Source: Trebouxia sp. TZW2008 (Eukaryota > Chlorophyta > Trebouxiophyceae > Trebouxiales > Trebouxiaceae). From it: a stretch of DNA of 64,000 nucleotides. Below the pieces are notes generated by a model. The model was given only the letters and a program-made list of their open reading frames with translations, did no database searches and had not been told where the DNA came from. A program made the translations under genes and the position numbers. Numbering within the stretch: the first letter of the stretch is position 1; each line of letters begins with the position of its first letter. The stretch lies in the NCBI GenBank assembly GCA_002118135.1, contig BDIU01000039.1:124001-188000 (forward strand). The letters run 5' to 3'. Below are positions 45,101-57,595 of the stretch, in pieces.

Positions 45101-48100
45101 CCAAGGACAGGGGCAAATGTACTCGACTCAGGGAAAGCTGGCAAGTCTGTCATGAGCGTGTATTACAGCTGTCATGCAGGGTGGGAACAGCCACATGCAG
45201 CTGAGAAAGCTGGCAGCTTTGTCATTGACATCTGATTGTCGTTGACAGGGAGCAGCACTGTCATGCAGAATGTGAGCAGATACATTTGACTGGGGAAAAG
45301 CGGGCAATTTTGCGCATCCGCTGAAAGCCTACACAAGGCTGCCACAGCCTTGGCGAGCCATCTGCCATCATAGAATGGCATGCATTGCTGCTAAGCAGCA
45401 GGCCAGTCCATTTCATGATGGCAGAGGGCTTGCCAACGATGCAGCAGCCTAATGCTACAAGCCTTTAGCGAATGCAGAAATTTGCAAGCCTGACGTTGCA
45501 GCCGTGCCACGTTTGCAGTGTCAATGCAGCTGTGACATGTCTGCAATGCTGCAAGGAAGGAGGCCAGGCCATTTGTGGTGACAGAGGGCATGCCAACAAT
45601 GCAGTAGCCAGATATGTCAAGCCAATGGACAATTTGTTGTTGACAAGTGCTTGGCATTGACAATGAACAGGGTTGTCATGCGGTCATACAGAATGTGCGC
45701 AGACACATCTGACTGTGGGAAAGCTGGCAGCATCTGCTGAAAGCCTACATGAACCTGTCACAGCCTTGATATGCCGAATTGAAGCAAAAGATGGCATGCA
45801 TTACTGCTGAGAAGCAGGCCAGGTCATCTTGTGGTGAAATCCAGCATGCCAATAGTGCAGCAGCCCCATCTGATTGGCTTTTGGTGGATGTGAAAACTTG
45901 TCAGCATGACATTGCAGCCATTGTGTGCTGCCATAGCTGCACAATATCTGGCTTTTGTGACTGCGGAGCCTTTTACAGAATAGACAAGTTCATGAGTGAA
46001 TTTGCCTTCAGCCTGCGAGGAGACAGTTGCGGCTCGTCTGCTGGCTTGGGTTGCTGAAGCAGTATGCAGCAGCATAAACCGACCTTCCAACTGGATTTTG
46101 GTCTGACACTCATTGTCATTCAGCACCGATAGAGCAGTTGACAATCTGAATTGGCTGAGCGCATTGCAATGGACCAAGAACATGCCTAGCTGCTTGACTA
46201 TCAAAGCGCGCTCTAGTCATGGCAACTCCACCAAGCATACACAAGATCACCTCATGTTTGCAAGCTCAGCAACAAATCGGCTCAGCCTGCTGAAGTGTGG
46301 CAACCAGATTCAGGTTCTGATGAGTAGATTTGCAAAGATTTGGGCTAGGACTTCAGCAATAGCCGCATCGGGTGCGCCCCCCAGAGCACATGCAACAGGC
46401 ATCGGGATACAATTTGATCTGAGTTTAGGCCTGAACCCCAAGGGCTGCGTTTGGCAAGATCTTAACTAACTAGACTAACTGGCTGAGTGTCTGCAGAAGC
46501 ATGATGCAGCTGTGCCTGAGTGCAACAGAAGGCCAGGACAGGACCCCATAGCTAGGAAAGTAGAAATGCTGGGACTGCTTTTCAAGCTACAAACACTACC
46601 TTGGCCTTTTGCAGCACCTCTCAAAAGCTGCACCAAGCCTCTGCCAAGGCCTGATCGCAATATGTAGACCCAAACTGTCACCCAATGCACATCAGCCTCA
46701 CATTCCTGAAGAGTGCAGCCTTATCGCCGAGCAGCACTTGCATGCTTCTCTGTTGTTCTGTTGAGTGTATAATAAAACACCTCTTACAGCAAAAAGGGCG
46801 GGGTAAAGAGACCACCTCTATTGCAGTATTGTCGAGCACTTGCAAGCTTGTGTGTATTTCCTGGATTGACATGATCATTCGACCATGTACAAGGACCTCT
46901 CCACCCTTCATGTCCAATATAATCGCTTTAGGTTAGTGCATGACGCTGGTTGAAGACAGTCAATTGCTTCTGTACGTACCTAGTTGGGCCTGCTGAGCCT
47001 GCCTAGCACACATTTCTTATGAATGAATGGAATGAACATGTTCAATGCAGCGCACTTACCGGCAGTTGAGCCAAGGCCTTGGCACCAGGCAGCGGAGGCA
47101 TCACTACATCCCCAAAGTCGTAGTCCACAGTGCGTCGCCTTTTGCCTCGGCTGTCGCTGCGGTCAATGACCTGCTTGGCTGGAGGCGCAAAGAGTCCCCG
47201 GGCCCTGCCTGGTTTGGCCTTGCCCCTGCGCGCTACTGCTACCCCTCCACGGGCCTGCACAACAACCCAGGGGGATCAGTTCAGGATGCAAGCTTTCACT
47301 CATCAATATGCTTGGCAGGAGGGATGAAAAGGCCCTGGGCCCTGCCTGGTTTGGCCTTGCCCCTGCGCGCCACTGGTACCCCGCTACGGGCCTGCACAAA
47401 ACCCCAGATGGGTCAACTCGCATTGCCAGTACAACCCCAGGGGGTCAACCCAGCATCCCAAGGGGAGTACAATCAGAACATGAGTATGCTGAAATGCTTT
47501 GGCATGCAGGGCACCAGTACAGACATGTTTGCACAACTTCAGACGCTGTAAGCCATCGCGCTTCATGTGGAGGCAAAGTATACCTCAACTTGTGCTGGGG
47601 CTACACCAGATCCTATAGAGTGTTGTTGCAGTTTGCATGAGAGGACTTGAATCTCAATGCCTTTCAGTGCAAGAGCCCTGCAACGCTTTGCTGTGATGGG
47701 TATTACAGCAGCACAGGCCAAAGAAGGCCATAGGGCTTACCACTTTCTTGGGGGGCGCCCTGCCGGGTGGGGGCTTGGGGGTGAGCTGATCCTTCATGCT
47801 GCCCAGGTGCCGCTCCAGCAGGTCCAGCGTGGCATGCACCCTAGCAGGGTAGTTGTCATCCCTCCCTTCCTCTGCGCCATCCAGCAATCACTCAGAAACG
47901 ACTGTCAAAGACTTGACTTGCAGCATCAGTACAGCGTACTAGGCATAAACAACAGCTACAGCAGGTCCAGCATGGCATGCACCCTAGTAGGGTAGTTGTC
48001 ATCCCTGCCGACCTCTGCGTCAACCAAATAACACTTAGAAATGGCTGTTACATACCCAACATTTGTAGCATCACTATCAGGTACTAGGCAAGACCAAGAG

Positions 48101-51100
48101 CTACAGCAGGTTGAGCGTGACATACCCCTCGGCTGCTGCTATGGACTACAACAAATAGCATCTCAAGAGCTGATACTGCATGCAGAATGACTGTCTGTGG
48201 TGGCTGCTCAAGACATAGTCCCTGAGCCCATGGACCATCCCTTTGGAATCGTGATTGAGGAGGACTCCATTTGACCGCAACAGCAGACACAGGAAAGTAT
48301 ATTTGCCCTAATGCAGCTCCAAATCCATTGCAACAGCAAACAACAAGGCTGAGAAGCCGCCGCTGAAGCTATCCCATGCAGACAGCTGCAGACTCCAGTA
48401 GCCTGACAGTCCTGTCTTCTGTCATAGCGCTACGCTTGCAGCTTGGACAGGCACAGTTGCAAACTATTGCCATGGCCAATTGTTGCGATTAGCAAACTAC
48501 ACTCATGCCAGCAGCAGCCAACCGCTGCTGTTTTGTCTGCTACAGAGAAGAATGGGCATGAAATTTGCCTGCTATGCCCTGCTTGCAAGGCTATGAGCTG
48601 CCAAAGCACATGCATGCAATGCCACAGGCTAGGCTTGAGCCGACTGTATGGGCCTCAAGTTGATAATGATAACAATGAGTCCTGACATCACATAACTTGG
48701 CTCAGATGCTAGGTTGTGTGGCTCAAGTCAACACAGGCGTGGCAGAGTTTTGGTAGGCTGATACACCTCAAACTCTTGCAGAGAAGACAGCCTTGTCTTA
48801 CGATGGTGTATGCACTGCAGCTGTCCATGCATCCTCTGAATTTGAACGGTGAATGGTCTGCTTGAGCTTATGCACATTGGGCACAACTAACGCATCTCCA
48901 CGGTAGTACAGCCCTCTATGGAAGCCCAGCCATGCTGTATTGCTGCCTTTTGCAAAGCACGGGTCTGTTGTATAAACGTGAATGGTTTGACTGAGCAGAT
49001 GCTGATCTGCTTCAGCAGCTGCAGCATTTTCAGCCTCAATGGCAGCCTCATGCTCAGCTGCATCCAGGGTCTCATGCAACCTACCATGCTCAGCTTCATG
49101 TAGGGTTCCATAGAAGCTATTGTGCTCAGCTTCATGTAGGGTTTCATAGAAGCTACACAATGTACAACTAATGTACTGGTGGCCAGAAATGCCCGTGGAC
49201 ATCAAGGAGCATGTCAAAGGCTGCAAGACATGCCAGCAGAAAAAGGCTCTGACACAGGCGCAAGGGCAACCCATGCAGTTTCCAGACCATGTCTACAAAT
49301 AGTCTAGCCATGTCTGTAGCAGTGGATTCACTTTTGCATAGCAGCAAAGTGAGTCATTTTGGTGAGCTTGTCAACCAGTACAGCTGTGTGACCTTTCTTT
49401 GTCTTTGGCAGGCTGACTATGCAGCAATAATGCCTATCAAGAAAGCACTGGCAACGCGCCTTTCTACCTGAGGTTTGGCAGGCATTCAAGATTGCCCACA
49501 GACTGCAATTTGGCCAGAAAGCCTAGCAAAGATTCTTCTGCTACTGACAACATTGGCAACATACAGAAAATCATAAACAAAGCAAAGAAGTGTCTGCAAG
49601 CTGCGCAACAGCGCCAAAAGCGGTATGCTGACAAGCATAGCACTGAACTTCTTCCCTGCAATCCTGTCCAGTATGCCAAGCTGATTAGCACAACGAACAG
49701 GATTGCAGGACTAAGAAGAAGATCTTGAAGGCTGGCATACAGTGTCACCCAATGTAAGAGCATGGCCCTTGCTAATAGCTTGCAATGCCCGACATTTGAC
49801 ACATTGTGTACCAACCCCTTTCTTACGACAGGGCAGACAAGAACAGCTGCAGAGGCACTGCTGCATGATATGTGTAGACCAGCCTTGTTTCGCATAATCA
49901 AAACAGGAAACTGGAGTGCCGATGCCAAACTCAGACTTGCCCCACATAACATGCTGCATTGAAGACTCACATGTCACAGCTTATGCAGGTTGTGTTGTCA
50001 TAAAAAACATTTGCACGCTTTGCACCTGAATGGAAATGTGCACGCTTTGCACACCAATGGAGGAAATGGCGCCTACCCTGAGGAGTAGACGCAGGTTTGC
50101 TGCCAGGGTCGGCTGAGCTGAGGGGGCCGAAGAAAGGGTGGCGAGCTAGCTCTGGCATGGACAAGCCAGGCATCTGCTGCCTCTCTCGCCGCCGCTTCAG
50201 TCTAGGAACAGCTGATGCCTGGTGCTGCTCCTGCTGCTGCTGAGACCTATCCGGTCCAGCAGCTGATGGCCTCTGTGATGCGGCATAGGCAGTGGCTGCT
50301 GCGCCTGTTGTGGGAAGCTGAGAGGGCAGCTGCTGTGCAGGCTGTGAGGGCAGCTGTGTCACGAGCTGGGCAGGATGCTGCTGCGGTACTGATGCCTGTA
50401 CTGTGTCATACTGTGCCGAGATGTGTGTTGGGTTGCTAGCAGCATTGTGTGGCACACCCACTTGGGCAACAGCTGACTGTGATGCATGTTGAGCTGACGC
50501 TGTATTGCTCTGAGGCACAGAATGTAGCACAGACCCAGCTGGGGTTGGAAGATGGGTGTCTGGAGGGTGGGAGGGCGCAGCGTCCTGATGTGTTTGCGTC
50601 TGAAGCTGCTGCAACCTGAGTGCATAGCGCTGCTGCTGCTGCTTGAGAGCATGTATTCGCAGCTCCAGCCAATGCGTCTGCCATTGTGTGCTGGATGCTG
50701 GCTGTGATTGCTTGCCATCAAGGGGTAACAATGTGCTGGCTGATGGGTGCGAGGCTATACCCCAGGACTCTGAAACCACGGGCGGATGCGAGGAACTGAG
50801 CTTGGGAGCGCTGCCGACCTCTGTGTCTGAATCTTCCAGATCTGTGTCTGCAATATGCAAACTTAGCTTGAGCACAGGTTCATGCACAGCAACCTGATTC
50901 AATGATTCAAAAGTTTGCAACTGCTCTGCCAATACGCCAAGATTCACAACAAATTTGGATGCAGTGTGGTGAAACGGCACAAGAGACAGGCACGTGGCAT
51001 ACTACTCCAGCTGGCAACATAGGATGTAATGCAGTGTAGGTGGTGAAGACAGCATGTATCTAAATGATGCTACACTCTGAATGTTGCATCAGCATACTGA

Positions 51101-52544
51101 ATCAGCAATGAGGGGAATAATGCAGCATGACAGAAGGAAAGAAAGCTGACCAATGAGACATGCTTTTACTTGCAGTGCTGTAGTATTTTCACACCCAATG
51201 CCACAGTGCTTTCCCTTGCTTCGTACAGCCAGATTCTGTAAACAGATATGCAATTACAAGCAAAATATCACCTGAAAAGGAGCTGTATGCAGGGTCCTCA
51301 TCACTGAAGTAATCAGCTTGCAGGTCTTGCAGCGCCATGGGCATAGACATGTCAAGGCCTGACACCCCACGCTGCAATGACCTGGACGAGTCACGTGGCA
51401 TGCTGAGTGAGGGTAGCAGCTGCTTGAGGTTGGAAGTTGAAGGGGCAAGCATGATAGGGTTGGCTGCTCTATTGACAGCTGCTTCTTCTTCTGCTGCTGC
51501 CACTGGTCCTTCTGGATGTAGCATGTGGATGGCTTTGGTTGCTTCCAGCTGAACGGTGTTGAGGTGCTTCTTGCCATGTCTGAGGAGGTTTACAGCAGAT
51601 CTGTGTACCCTGCTGCGCTTCTGGTTATAGCGCATGGCGTTGTTGCCAACAAGCTCAAAGTCCTCAACGAAAGCAGCAAAAGTTCTGTATTCCAAGGCTC
51701 GCAGCTTCTGACGCATACGCTGAAAAGACATTGGAAGCTTGATGACGCTGAAGTAGTTTGGTGCCACTGCCTCAGTGACAGGAGCGCCAAAGAATCCTTC
51801 AGGATCTTGCTTTTCAAAGAAGCTAATTGCCTGCTCCAGGGTCTGGAAGTGTTGCTCCTGAGCTGCTGAAGTGTCTGGCTGAGGCATTGTTGCCTGAACT
51901 GCATGGTCACCTGAGACTGCCTCTGGCATGCCATTGGTCTGGACAACAGGACTGCTTGAAGCTTCAGGCAATGTGCCAAACGCTGACGTCCCCTGCTGAG
52001 CTGAATCTGCCGTTATGACTGATGCAACAGGGGAGCTTGAGACTTTCTTGGATGCTTCTGCTTGCTGGGGCGGACTGGACCGGCATTCCTTGGAGACGAC
52101 TGAGTGATCCTGCTTGGCTGTATCCAGTTGAGGTCTTGCGGCGGAGAGAAAACGCCAGAACAGGCGAGTTGACGCAAGACCTTGCGCCCGGTCAGAATCT
52201 GGAGGCAACTGGAACGTGTCGTTTTGACCAAGCCTTTTCTGACATTGACCGGCTAGATCAGGCGTGATCAGCCCGGTCCAACCAGCATACGGGAGTCGCT
52301 GCGATCTGAGCGGCACAATCCTGACAGCCGAAAAGCTAGGGCGCTGTCCAGTCAGCCTTGACTAACGTCCACAAATCTGGCCGCCTAAGGGAAGGACGCC
52401 GCGACCGCCGAGCTTGCACGATCAGCTGGGTCCTTACGACACGTTTGAGATGCTGCGACCGCTGTGTAGCGCTGTCAGCATGCAGCTAGATCGCTTCGCG
52501 GAGTTGTTAGCTCTGGCTGCAGCCGCTTCATGAATTTGCATCAT
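42112..52544 (-). CDS. Bromodomain protein, BRD7/BRD9-like
   Basis: Acetyl-lysine reader, probably in a SWI/SNF-type chromatin remodelling complex. Eight exons give 1061 residues in phase: 52438-52544, 51272-52320, 50077-50847, 47741-47871, 47060-47254, 43702-43795, 43141-43317, 42112-42773. The bromodomain spans about residues 197-292: DPEGFFGAPVTEAVAPNYFS, IKLPMSFQRMR, and NNAMRYN, whose Asn contacts acetyl-lysine. This wording is closest to BRD7/BRD9. The rest is Gln-, Ser- and Pro-rich with basic nuclear-type stretches (LKRRRERQQ, SRGKRRRTVDYDFGDVV), an acidic SSSDEDTSDEA and a basic tail. Exon 1 and the 3.3-kb intron 5 are the weakest parts; an unseen in-frame exon could exist there. Echoes flank exons 4, 5 and 6, and a retrotransposon relic lies in intron 3. 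Confidence 0.8.
43836..43895 (-). repeat. Echo of bromodomain-gene exon 6 acceptor end
   Basis: Acceptor and start at 43891, 96 bp before exon 6 (43795). It encodes EVCISLPGVQQLSGKAL against KVCITVPGVRQLSEEEL. Confidence 0.85.
44450..46000. repeat. Degenerate tandem repeats in bromodomain-gene intron 5
   Basis: A block GGCCA...TGGTGACAGAGGGC.TGCCAA.GATGCAGCA recurs near 44950, 45400, 45550 and 45810. An AAAGCTGGCAG.TTTGTCATTGA block recurs near 44520, 44600, 44760, 45130, 45200 and 45720. They share no similarity with the flanking exons that I can see. Confidence 0.7.
47305..47400 (-). repeat. Echo of bromodomain-gene exon 5 acceptor end
   Basis: Repeats the first about 75 bases of exon 5, with acceptor, 137 bp upstream (start 47391). 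The shared core in the minus sense includes GCAAGGCCAAACCAGGCAGG. Confidence 0.85.
47940..48130 (-). repeat. Two echoes of bromodomain-gene exon 4 acceptor end
   Basis: The nearer copy starts at 48014, 143 bp before exon 4 (47871), and keeps GGGATGACAACTACCCT in the minus sense plus an acceptor. The farther copy near 48100-48130 is heavily decayed. Confidence 0.78.
48830..49730. mobile_element. Ty3/gypsy retrotransposon integrase relic with internal inversion
   Basis: On the minus strand, 48840-49000 encodes the linker before integrase (GFHRGLYYRGDALVVPNVHK). On the plus strand, 49174-49280 encodes the zinc-binding end YWWPEMPVDIKEHVKGCKTC followed by QQKK. 49440-49700 encodes the integrase end (TGNAPFYLRFGRHSRLP, then KCLQAAQQRQKRYADKHSTE). 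These pieces are consecutive in an intact element, so about 300 bp were inverted. Much of the integrase core is deleted. It lies in bromodomain-gene intron 3. Dead relic. Confidence 0.78.
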
Positions 52545-52749
52545 CTCTCGAGTCGTCCCCGCAGTGCATAATGTACGTGACTTCTGTCCCCTGGGTTTTG
52601 ATTCGGCTGTCCTGTGAGCTTGCCCATCCCTTTTTGTTGATTGGGGATTTATGCAAGGTTTAGCCAATCAACAGGCCCTTTCGACACAGGCCAGTGTATC
52701 CAGCTGCAGCTGGCTGACCCCTTGTGATTGTTCAGACATATTCTGTGCG

Positions 52750-55700
52750 TTAGCTGGTTTTGCCAACATCAATTGCAAGTTTATCAGAATGCTGTTGCTG
52801 CTGCAAAGTTTGCAACACAAAGCTGAGGGCGCGTTGCTGCACCTCTGGTTTATCAAACAGCTGCAAGGAGGTTCTGTACCTTTTCAGCAGATTCACCTGG
52901 GCCTTGTCCAAGCGACCACTGTCGCCGCAGTTACCTGCAGTTCCAATCAGTCATTTTGAAGAAAACATTTGGATGTGTCATTCCTGTGCTTGTGTTGTCC
53001 CAACTGCACGTAACTGCTGGAAGATAAGTCAAAATTGGTGCTGTGCCATGCTACATAAACCACAAATGACAAATGAACACGCTTTTTGCAAAGGCTTTCA
53101 GGTGTTGGACAATCCCTGCATAGCATTCAACTCAAGTGGAGATGGTGTACAAACCCTTTGTGTGACAGGTTCAATAATGAGCTGAAACCAGCCTGAACAA
53201 GCTCTTCCAGAACGCAATCTCTTAGCATGTCATCCAGAAGAGAAAGAAGAGCTATTCGGCCTAGGATGCCGGCGCAAAATTGCATAGTTTGAACCAATGT
53301 GCAACGATGTGGGGAGGTGCAATAGTGAACTTTACCTTCATGTGGGGGTTGCAGCAGTGAGCTGGAAATGGTCTCGACAAGCTCTTCTTTTGGCTTTGTA
53401 GCATCCAACCACAGATACATGGGATCATCCCGGAACCAAGTCATCTGGCGCTTGTTCAACTGACGTGAGGCCTGCTGAATGTCCTTTACCATCTGCACCT
53501 ACAATCAGCAAGTGTATCTTCACGATCAGGACAAACACAAAAGAGTTTATGACGTCAGCTTTCGCAATGGGTGTTCCTGTTCCCCTGGACAATGATGCAT
53601 TCTCACTTCGCTTAAACCTGTTTGATACATGCTGCTGCCACAGCGCTGCCAAGGCTTTGGTACATGCTGCTGCCACAGCGCAGCCAAGGTGTTTGATGTA
53701 TGCTGCTGCCACAGCGCTTTGAATGTGTTTAATATATGCTGCTACCACAGCGCAGCCAAGGTGTTTGATGTATGCTGCTGCCACAGCGCTTTGAATGTGT
53801 TTAATATATGCTGCTACCACAGCGCTGCCAAGGTGTTTGATATATGCTGCTGCCACAGCGCTGCCAAATTTTTATCATGCAGGAAGTCACTGATGACACT
53901 GGCTTTGTGTGCTTGGCAGGTAGAAGCGCTGCAAGAAATGATTAAGAGCTATGCAAACAGAAGGCGTGCAAGCTGTGAGTTCTTATGTGCTTGCCACCTC
54001 ATAGGTACCGTCAAAAGCGGTGTAGTCAACACCAGAGTGGCTAACAGCACTTTCAAGGGGTTCAGGGTGATGCTGACGGCATCATCTGGCAATGCATCAC
54101 AGTCATCACTGGCCATATCTTCATGGCTCAAGCCCTCGTCAGTCAGGCTATGGTGATGTTGACAATTGCCAAGCACATGCGAACTGCTTAAAATTTTGTT
54201 TGGGGTGATCTGGGGGTCTTGCCTAGCAAATTAGGCAAGTTGTGTTGTCAGTGAGTGGAGTACTTACCACTTGGGTTGGGTTGATGTCCTGAGGATGTGT
54301 GTGCCAGTGCTGCAAAGCCGCCAGGGCTTGGCGATACCCTATTGCCCTGCTAGCGCAGTTGCTGTCTGGCTTGATGCCTTGGTCTAGCAACCACTGCGCC
54401 TCCTACACAGCACAACAGAGGTCATGTCATCCTACTAACATGTATGACATTGGCTGCTTAGCACAGTTGCCGTCTTGAGGGTGTGCGTGCCACTGCCTGA
54501 GAGCTGTCAGGGCTTGGCGGTACCCTATCGCCCTACTAGCGCAGTTGCTGTCTGGCTTAATACCCTGGTCTGGCAACCACTGCGCTTCCTGCACAAAATG
54601 GAAAGTATCAGCACTTAGTTGTTTGACTTGGTGCTTGAACATGTGTAGCTGGTTTTGCTTGGTGCAGTGGCTTCCTGCCTTGATACCCTGGTCCAGTAAC
54701 CACTGCGCCCCCTATACAGCAAGCCAGCCTTCAGCATCAGGTCAGTAACTACAAACTGCCAGTAGCCGGGCACAGCTGCTGAAAGGGTTGCTATCTGGCG
54801 TGATGGACTGGTTTAATAAAACCTGCGCCCCGTATAAAGCAGTAAACACTTTGCAGGTGAAATCACTTTTTGAAGACAAGAAGGTGGTGATAGTTTGAAT
54901 GCAGGCGCTGCTTAGCTTGGTGCCATGGTCCTGTGACCAATGCGTTTCTTACACAGCAGGTACAGTTGGACAGTGCGAATCATCTGTGTAAGATTTGACT
55001 TTGTTACATTAGCCTGCACAACTACACAACTGCTTTCCACATTGTCAATGTCACTTTCATCTCTGTTGCTTGTGCTCGCCCACCTCCACAACTGCTTTGC
55101 ACATTGTGAATGTCACTGTCATCTTTTTCTTGCTTGTGCTCACGCACCTACACATCTGCCTTCAACACTGTCAGTATCGTTGGCATTGTCTGTTTCAGGG
55201 TCATCACACACACTCAGCTGGGCTGACCTGGCTGTTAGCACAAACAGCCTTTTGATGTCCCAAGACATGAACAGCCGTCAATCACATGCCTCAGCAAACA
55301 GCAGTGCATCTACACCTCAACCCAGCTGAGAGCATCCTGGGCTGCGGTGTGCTGTTGGCTGTGCTGCACACACGCACCTTCCAAATCATCATTATGCAGG
55401 TAAGACTTCACGTATTCACCATGACCGCAAGCAAATATTCAACCTATTTGTTAGATACTGGACATTGTTACACAGTCAGAGAACATGCGTGCTGCATCCT
55501 GACGTAGCTGACTTGGAGGACACTGCTTCTGCTCACATCTGCAAGCCAGCAATGCTGCTGCTGGTCACCAGCACTAATGCACAAGCAGTGGCTTCCAGGC
55601 AGAATGTCATATCATACCAGAATCAGATGATGTTGTTTGTCTCACCTGAAGCAAGCCCTTGTCAACCATCTGCTCCACTCTCAGGTCTATACGCTCAAAG

Positions 55701-57595
55701 AGCTCAAGCCTGGACCTTTGCAAGAAGAAACACCTACACATAAGGTTCAAACATCAGCCCTTTTTGTCACAGCACGTCTATCTTGCTGCAGGGAATTGCA
55801 TACCTGCTGAATTGGGAGCAGTTGACATGTATGCAAATGCGCACAGAGCTTCCAAAGCACTTGCAGCAAAGCTCAAAGCCGTTTACATGTTTGCAGAGAC
55901 AAACACTGGCAGCACACATTGTGCTGTATTACTGAGGCTGATTTTGAGCTTGCAATGATGCGCCTATGCTTAATGAGTACAACTCAGCACACCTGAAGTC
56001 ATAATCAAGGGGTGCATCTGACTTGGCATCCAGCTGCTTGAGGGTTTGGCCTGTGTGCAGCACAATCTCCAAAACCCTCATCAGTCTGTAGTAATTGTTC
56101 ACTTCGCCGGAAACACGATCAGCAGCTTCAGGGTCGCCTGACTTGGCAATGAGAGCACAGCCCAGATCCCACTTCTCCTCTGCTGTTAGCTCTTGCCCTT
56201 TGAGCGTCTGAGCTTCAGACCACGCCTGCACATGGGAGAAAACGGATTGTTTAGTGCCTTTTCAACTGTACAGACTGTGCCCTGCTTGCATGACTATATC
56301 ATGTTCAGTTCATATGCATGTTGACATGAACACAAGGGATGCGAAGCGCAATGGAAACCAACATTGATGGCAGTGAAGGCTGCTACACTTTGAGTCCAAC
56401 AACAATCTGCAGCCATCTGTACCTGACAAGATGGAGGATATCTGTGCAAGCACCTGCTTGACTTTGACAGGCATTGCACAGTCAGACTGAGGGATTGGCA
56501 TGCTTTACCCTGCTCTTCTTGAAGGCTGGACTCAACTTGTCAGACATGGCATGTGGTTGACTGTATGCAGCAGTGAGGGAGGTATAGAGTACCTGGTCTA
56601 GTGCCTCCTGGGCTTTGGCAGCCATCACAGGGTCAGATTGGGGTGTTTGGGGGCGGCCATGCACTAGCCAGCGCAAGTACAGCCCAGTGCCGCCAACCAC
56701 TATAGGCACTTTGCCTCTCTGTAACACACCACAAAGTTGTGTCAGCTGACTATTTGTTTATGTGTTTTGGCATATGGTCAAGTACAAGTTGAGCGCGACA
56801 AGAGTCTGTCAACCACATTGGGCACTTTGCCTCTCTACAGTACATGATACAGCATGTCAGCTAATGCAGCACACCACACAACATGATGATGGTGATTGAG
56901 TATGCAGTTGACTATGTTGAGCATGGTGAATTGGGCTCCTTGCTGCACAAAGTGAACAAGTGTACAGCGACATTGGCCAGCAAAGACAGATGTGACAGCC
57001 AAGCAGCTTAAGCCTGTTAATCATGCCTGAGAATCAGAGCAGCAGGCTAGCATGGCTGATCAATTGTGCCGCAAGGAGATGTTTTGGTAGGTAGCAGTCA
57101 GCAGATGGCACACACCTTCGCTATGTTCTGTATGGCAGTCCTGGCAAGGTCGTAGAAGTGGCCGGCTGAGAACTCAGCATCAGCAGGCAGGACGTCCAGA
57201 AGGTGATGAGGCACACCGAGCCGCTCCGGCACGCTCAGCTGCACCAGTCGGTCACTCTTAGTTGCCAGCAGTCGCAGCAGACTCGACTTGTAAACGCACG
57301 CGGTTACCTTGTCCGAGCCGGTATCGAGGCCTTTGTAGACCTGCACCGAGTCTGCGCTGATGATCTCTCCATTCAGCTGCTGTGCGAGCGCCAGTGAAAG
57401 CTGTGTTTTGCCAACTGCTGTAGGACCAGTCAAAACCAGCACTTGAGGCAACTGGGCTGAAGCATTGCAACACATGCCTACGCCGCTGCGCAAAGAGTGC
57501 CGGGGCCTCAGATAGCGGTGGTAAGTTCTCGGCGTACTGTGCTGGAGAAAGATGTTGCAGACAGGTTTGTGCAAGCGCCAGTTGGCGAGGCGCAT
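52750..57595 (-). CDS. tRNA dimethylallyltransferase (isopentenyltransferase, MiaA/IPT9 type)
   Basis: Adds a dimethylallyl group to A37 of UNN-reading tRNAs; in plants the modified tRNA is a source of cis-zeatin. Eight exons give 446 residues: 57308-57595, 57116-57238, 56593-56718, 55993-56225, 55646-55733, 54268-54402, 53336-53498, 52750-52934. The P-loop GPTAVGKT is at 57-64, followed by ISADSVQVYKGLDTGS, GVPHHLLDVL, IVVGGTGLYLRWL, NNYYRLMRVLEI, RAIGYRQAL and LNKRQMTWFRDD. The first about 45 residues look like an organelle transit peptide. The C-terminal extension (LLKRYRTSLQLF) resembles IPT9. Intron 1 is only 69 bp, a multiple of three and stop-free. Exon 6 heads a five-copy exon array. 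Confidence 0.93.
53140..53235 (-). repeat. Echo of IPT exon 7 donor end
   Basis: Encodes EELVQAGFSSLL against EELVETISSSLL and continues through the donor region into matching intron, about 160 bp downstream of exon 7. Confidence 0.78.
53625..53872. repeat. 37-bp minisatellite with 74-bp higher-order unit
   Basis: About seven copies of ATGCTGCTGCCACAGCGC followed by alternating TGCCAAGGTGTTTGAT or TTTGAATGTGTTTAAT, in IPT intron 6. The alternation gives a 74-bp superunit. Confidence 0.9.
54403..54952 (-). repeat. IPT exon 6 tandem array: four upstream copies
   Basis: Exon 6 starts at 54402. Copies start at 54588 (period 186), 54711 (123), about 54831 (120) and about 54948 (117). The first copy has an acceptor and about 40 open codons (EAQWLPDQGIKPDSNCAS and on). 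The second has an acceptor but is shorter. The outer two have lost their acceptor AG. Decay increases with distance. Confidence 0.88.
55010..55195. repeat. About 75-bp repeat, three copies
   Basis: ACAACTGCTTT.CACATTGT.AATGTCACT and the TTGCTTGTGCTC part recur three times in IPT intron 5. Confidence 0.75.
56440..56835 (-). repeat. Echoes on both sides of IPT exon 3
   Basis: About 56440-56500 repeats the exon 3 end (CTTTG.CAG.CAT..CA..GTCAGA). About 56800-56835 repeats the exon 3 start with its acceptor (GGGCACTTTGCCTCTCTACAG on the plus strand). Confidence 0.65.

Noticed and set aside
44786..45116. Open frames with a repeated ALCHHNMVW-like peptide in bromodomain intron 5
   Set aside because: Part of a degenerate tandem repeat; frames are broken between copies and match no family I know.
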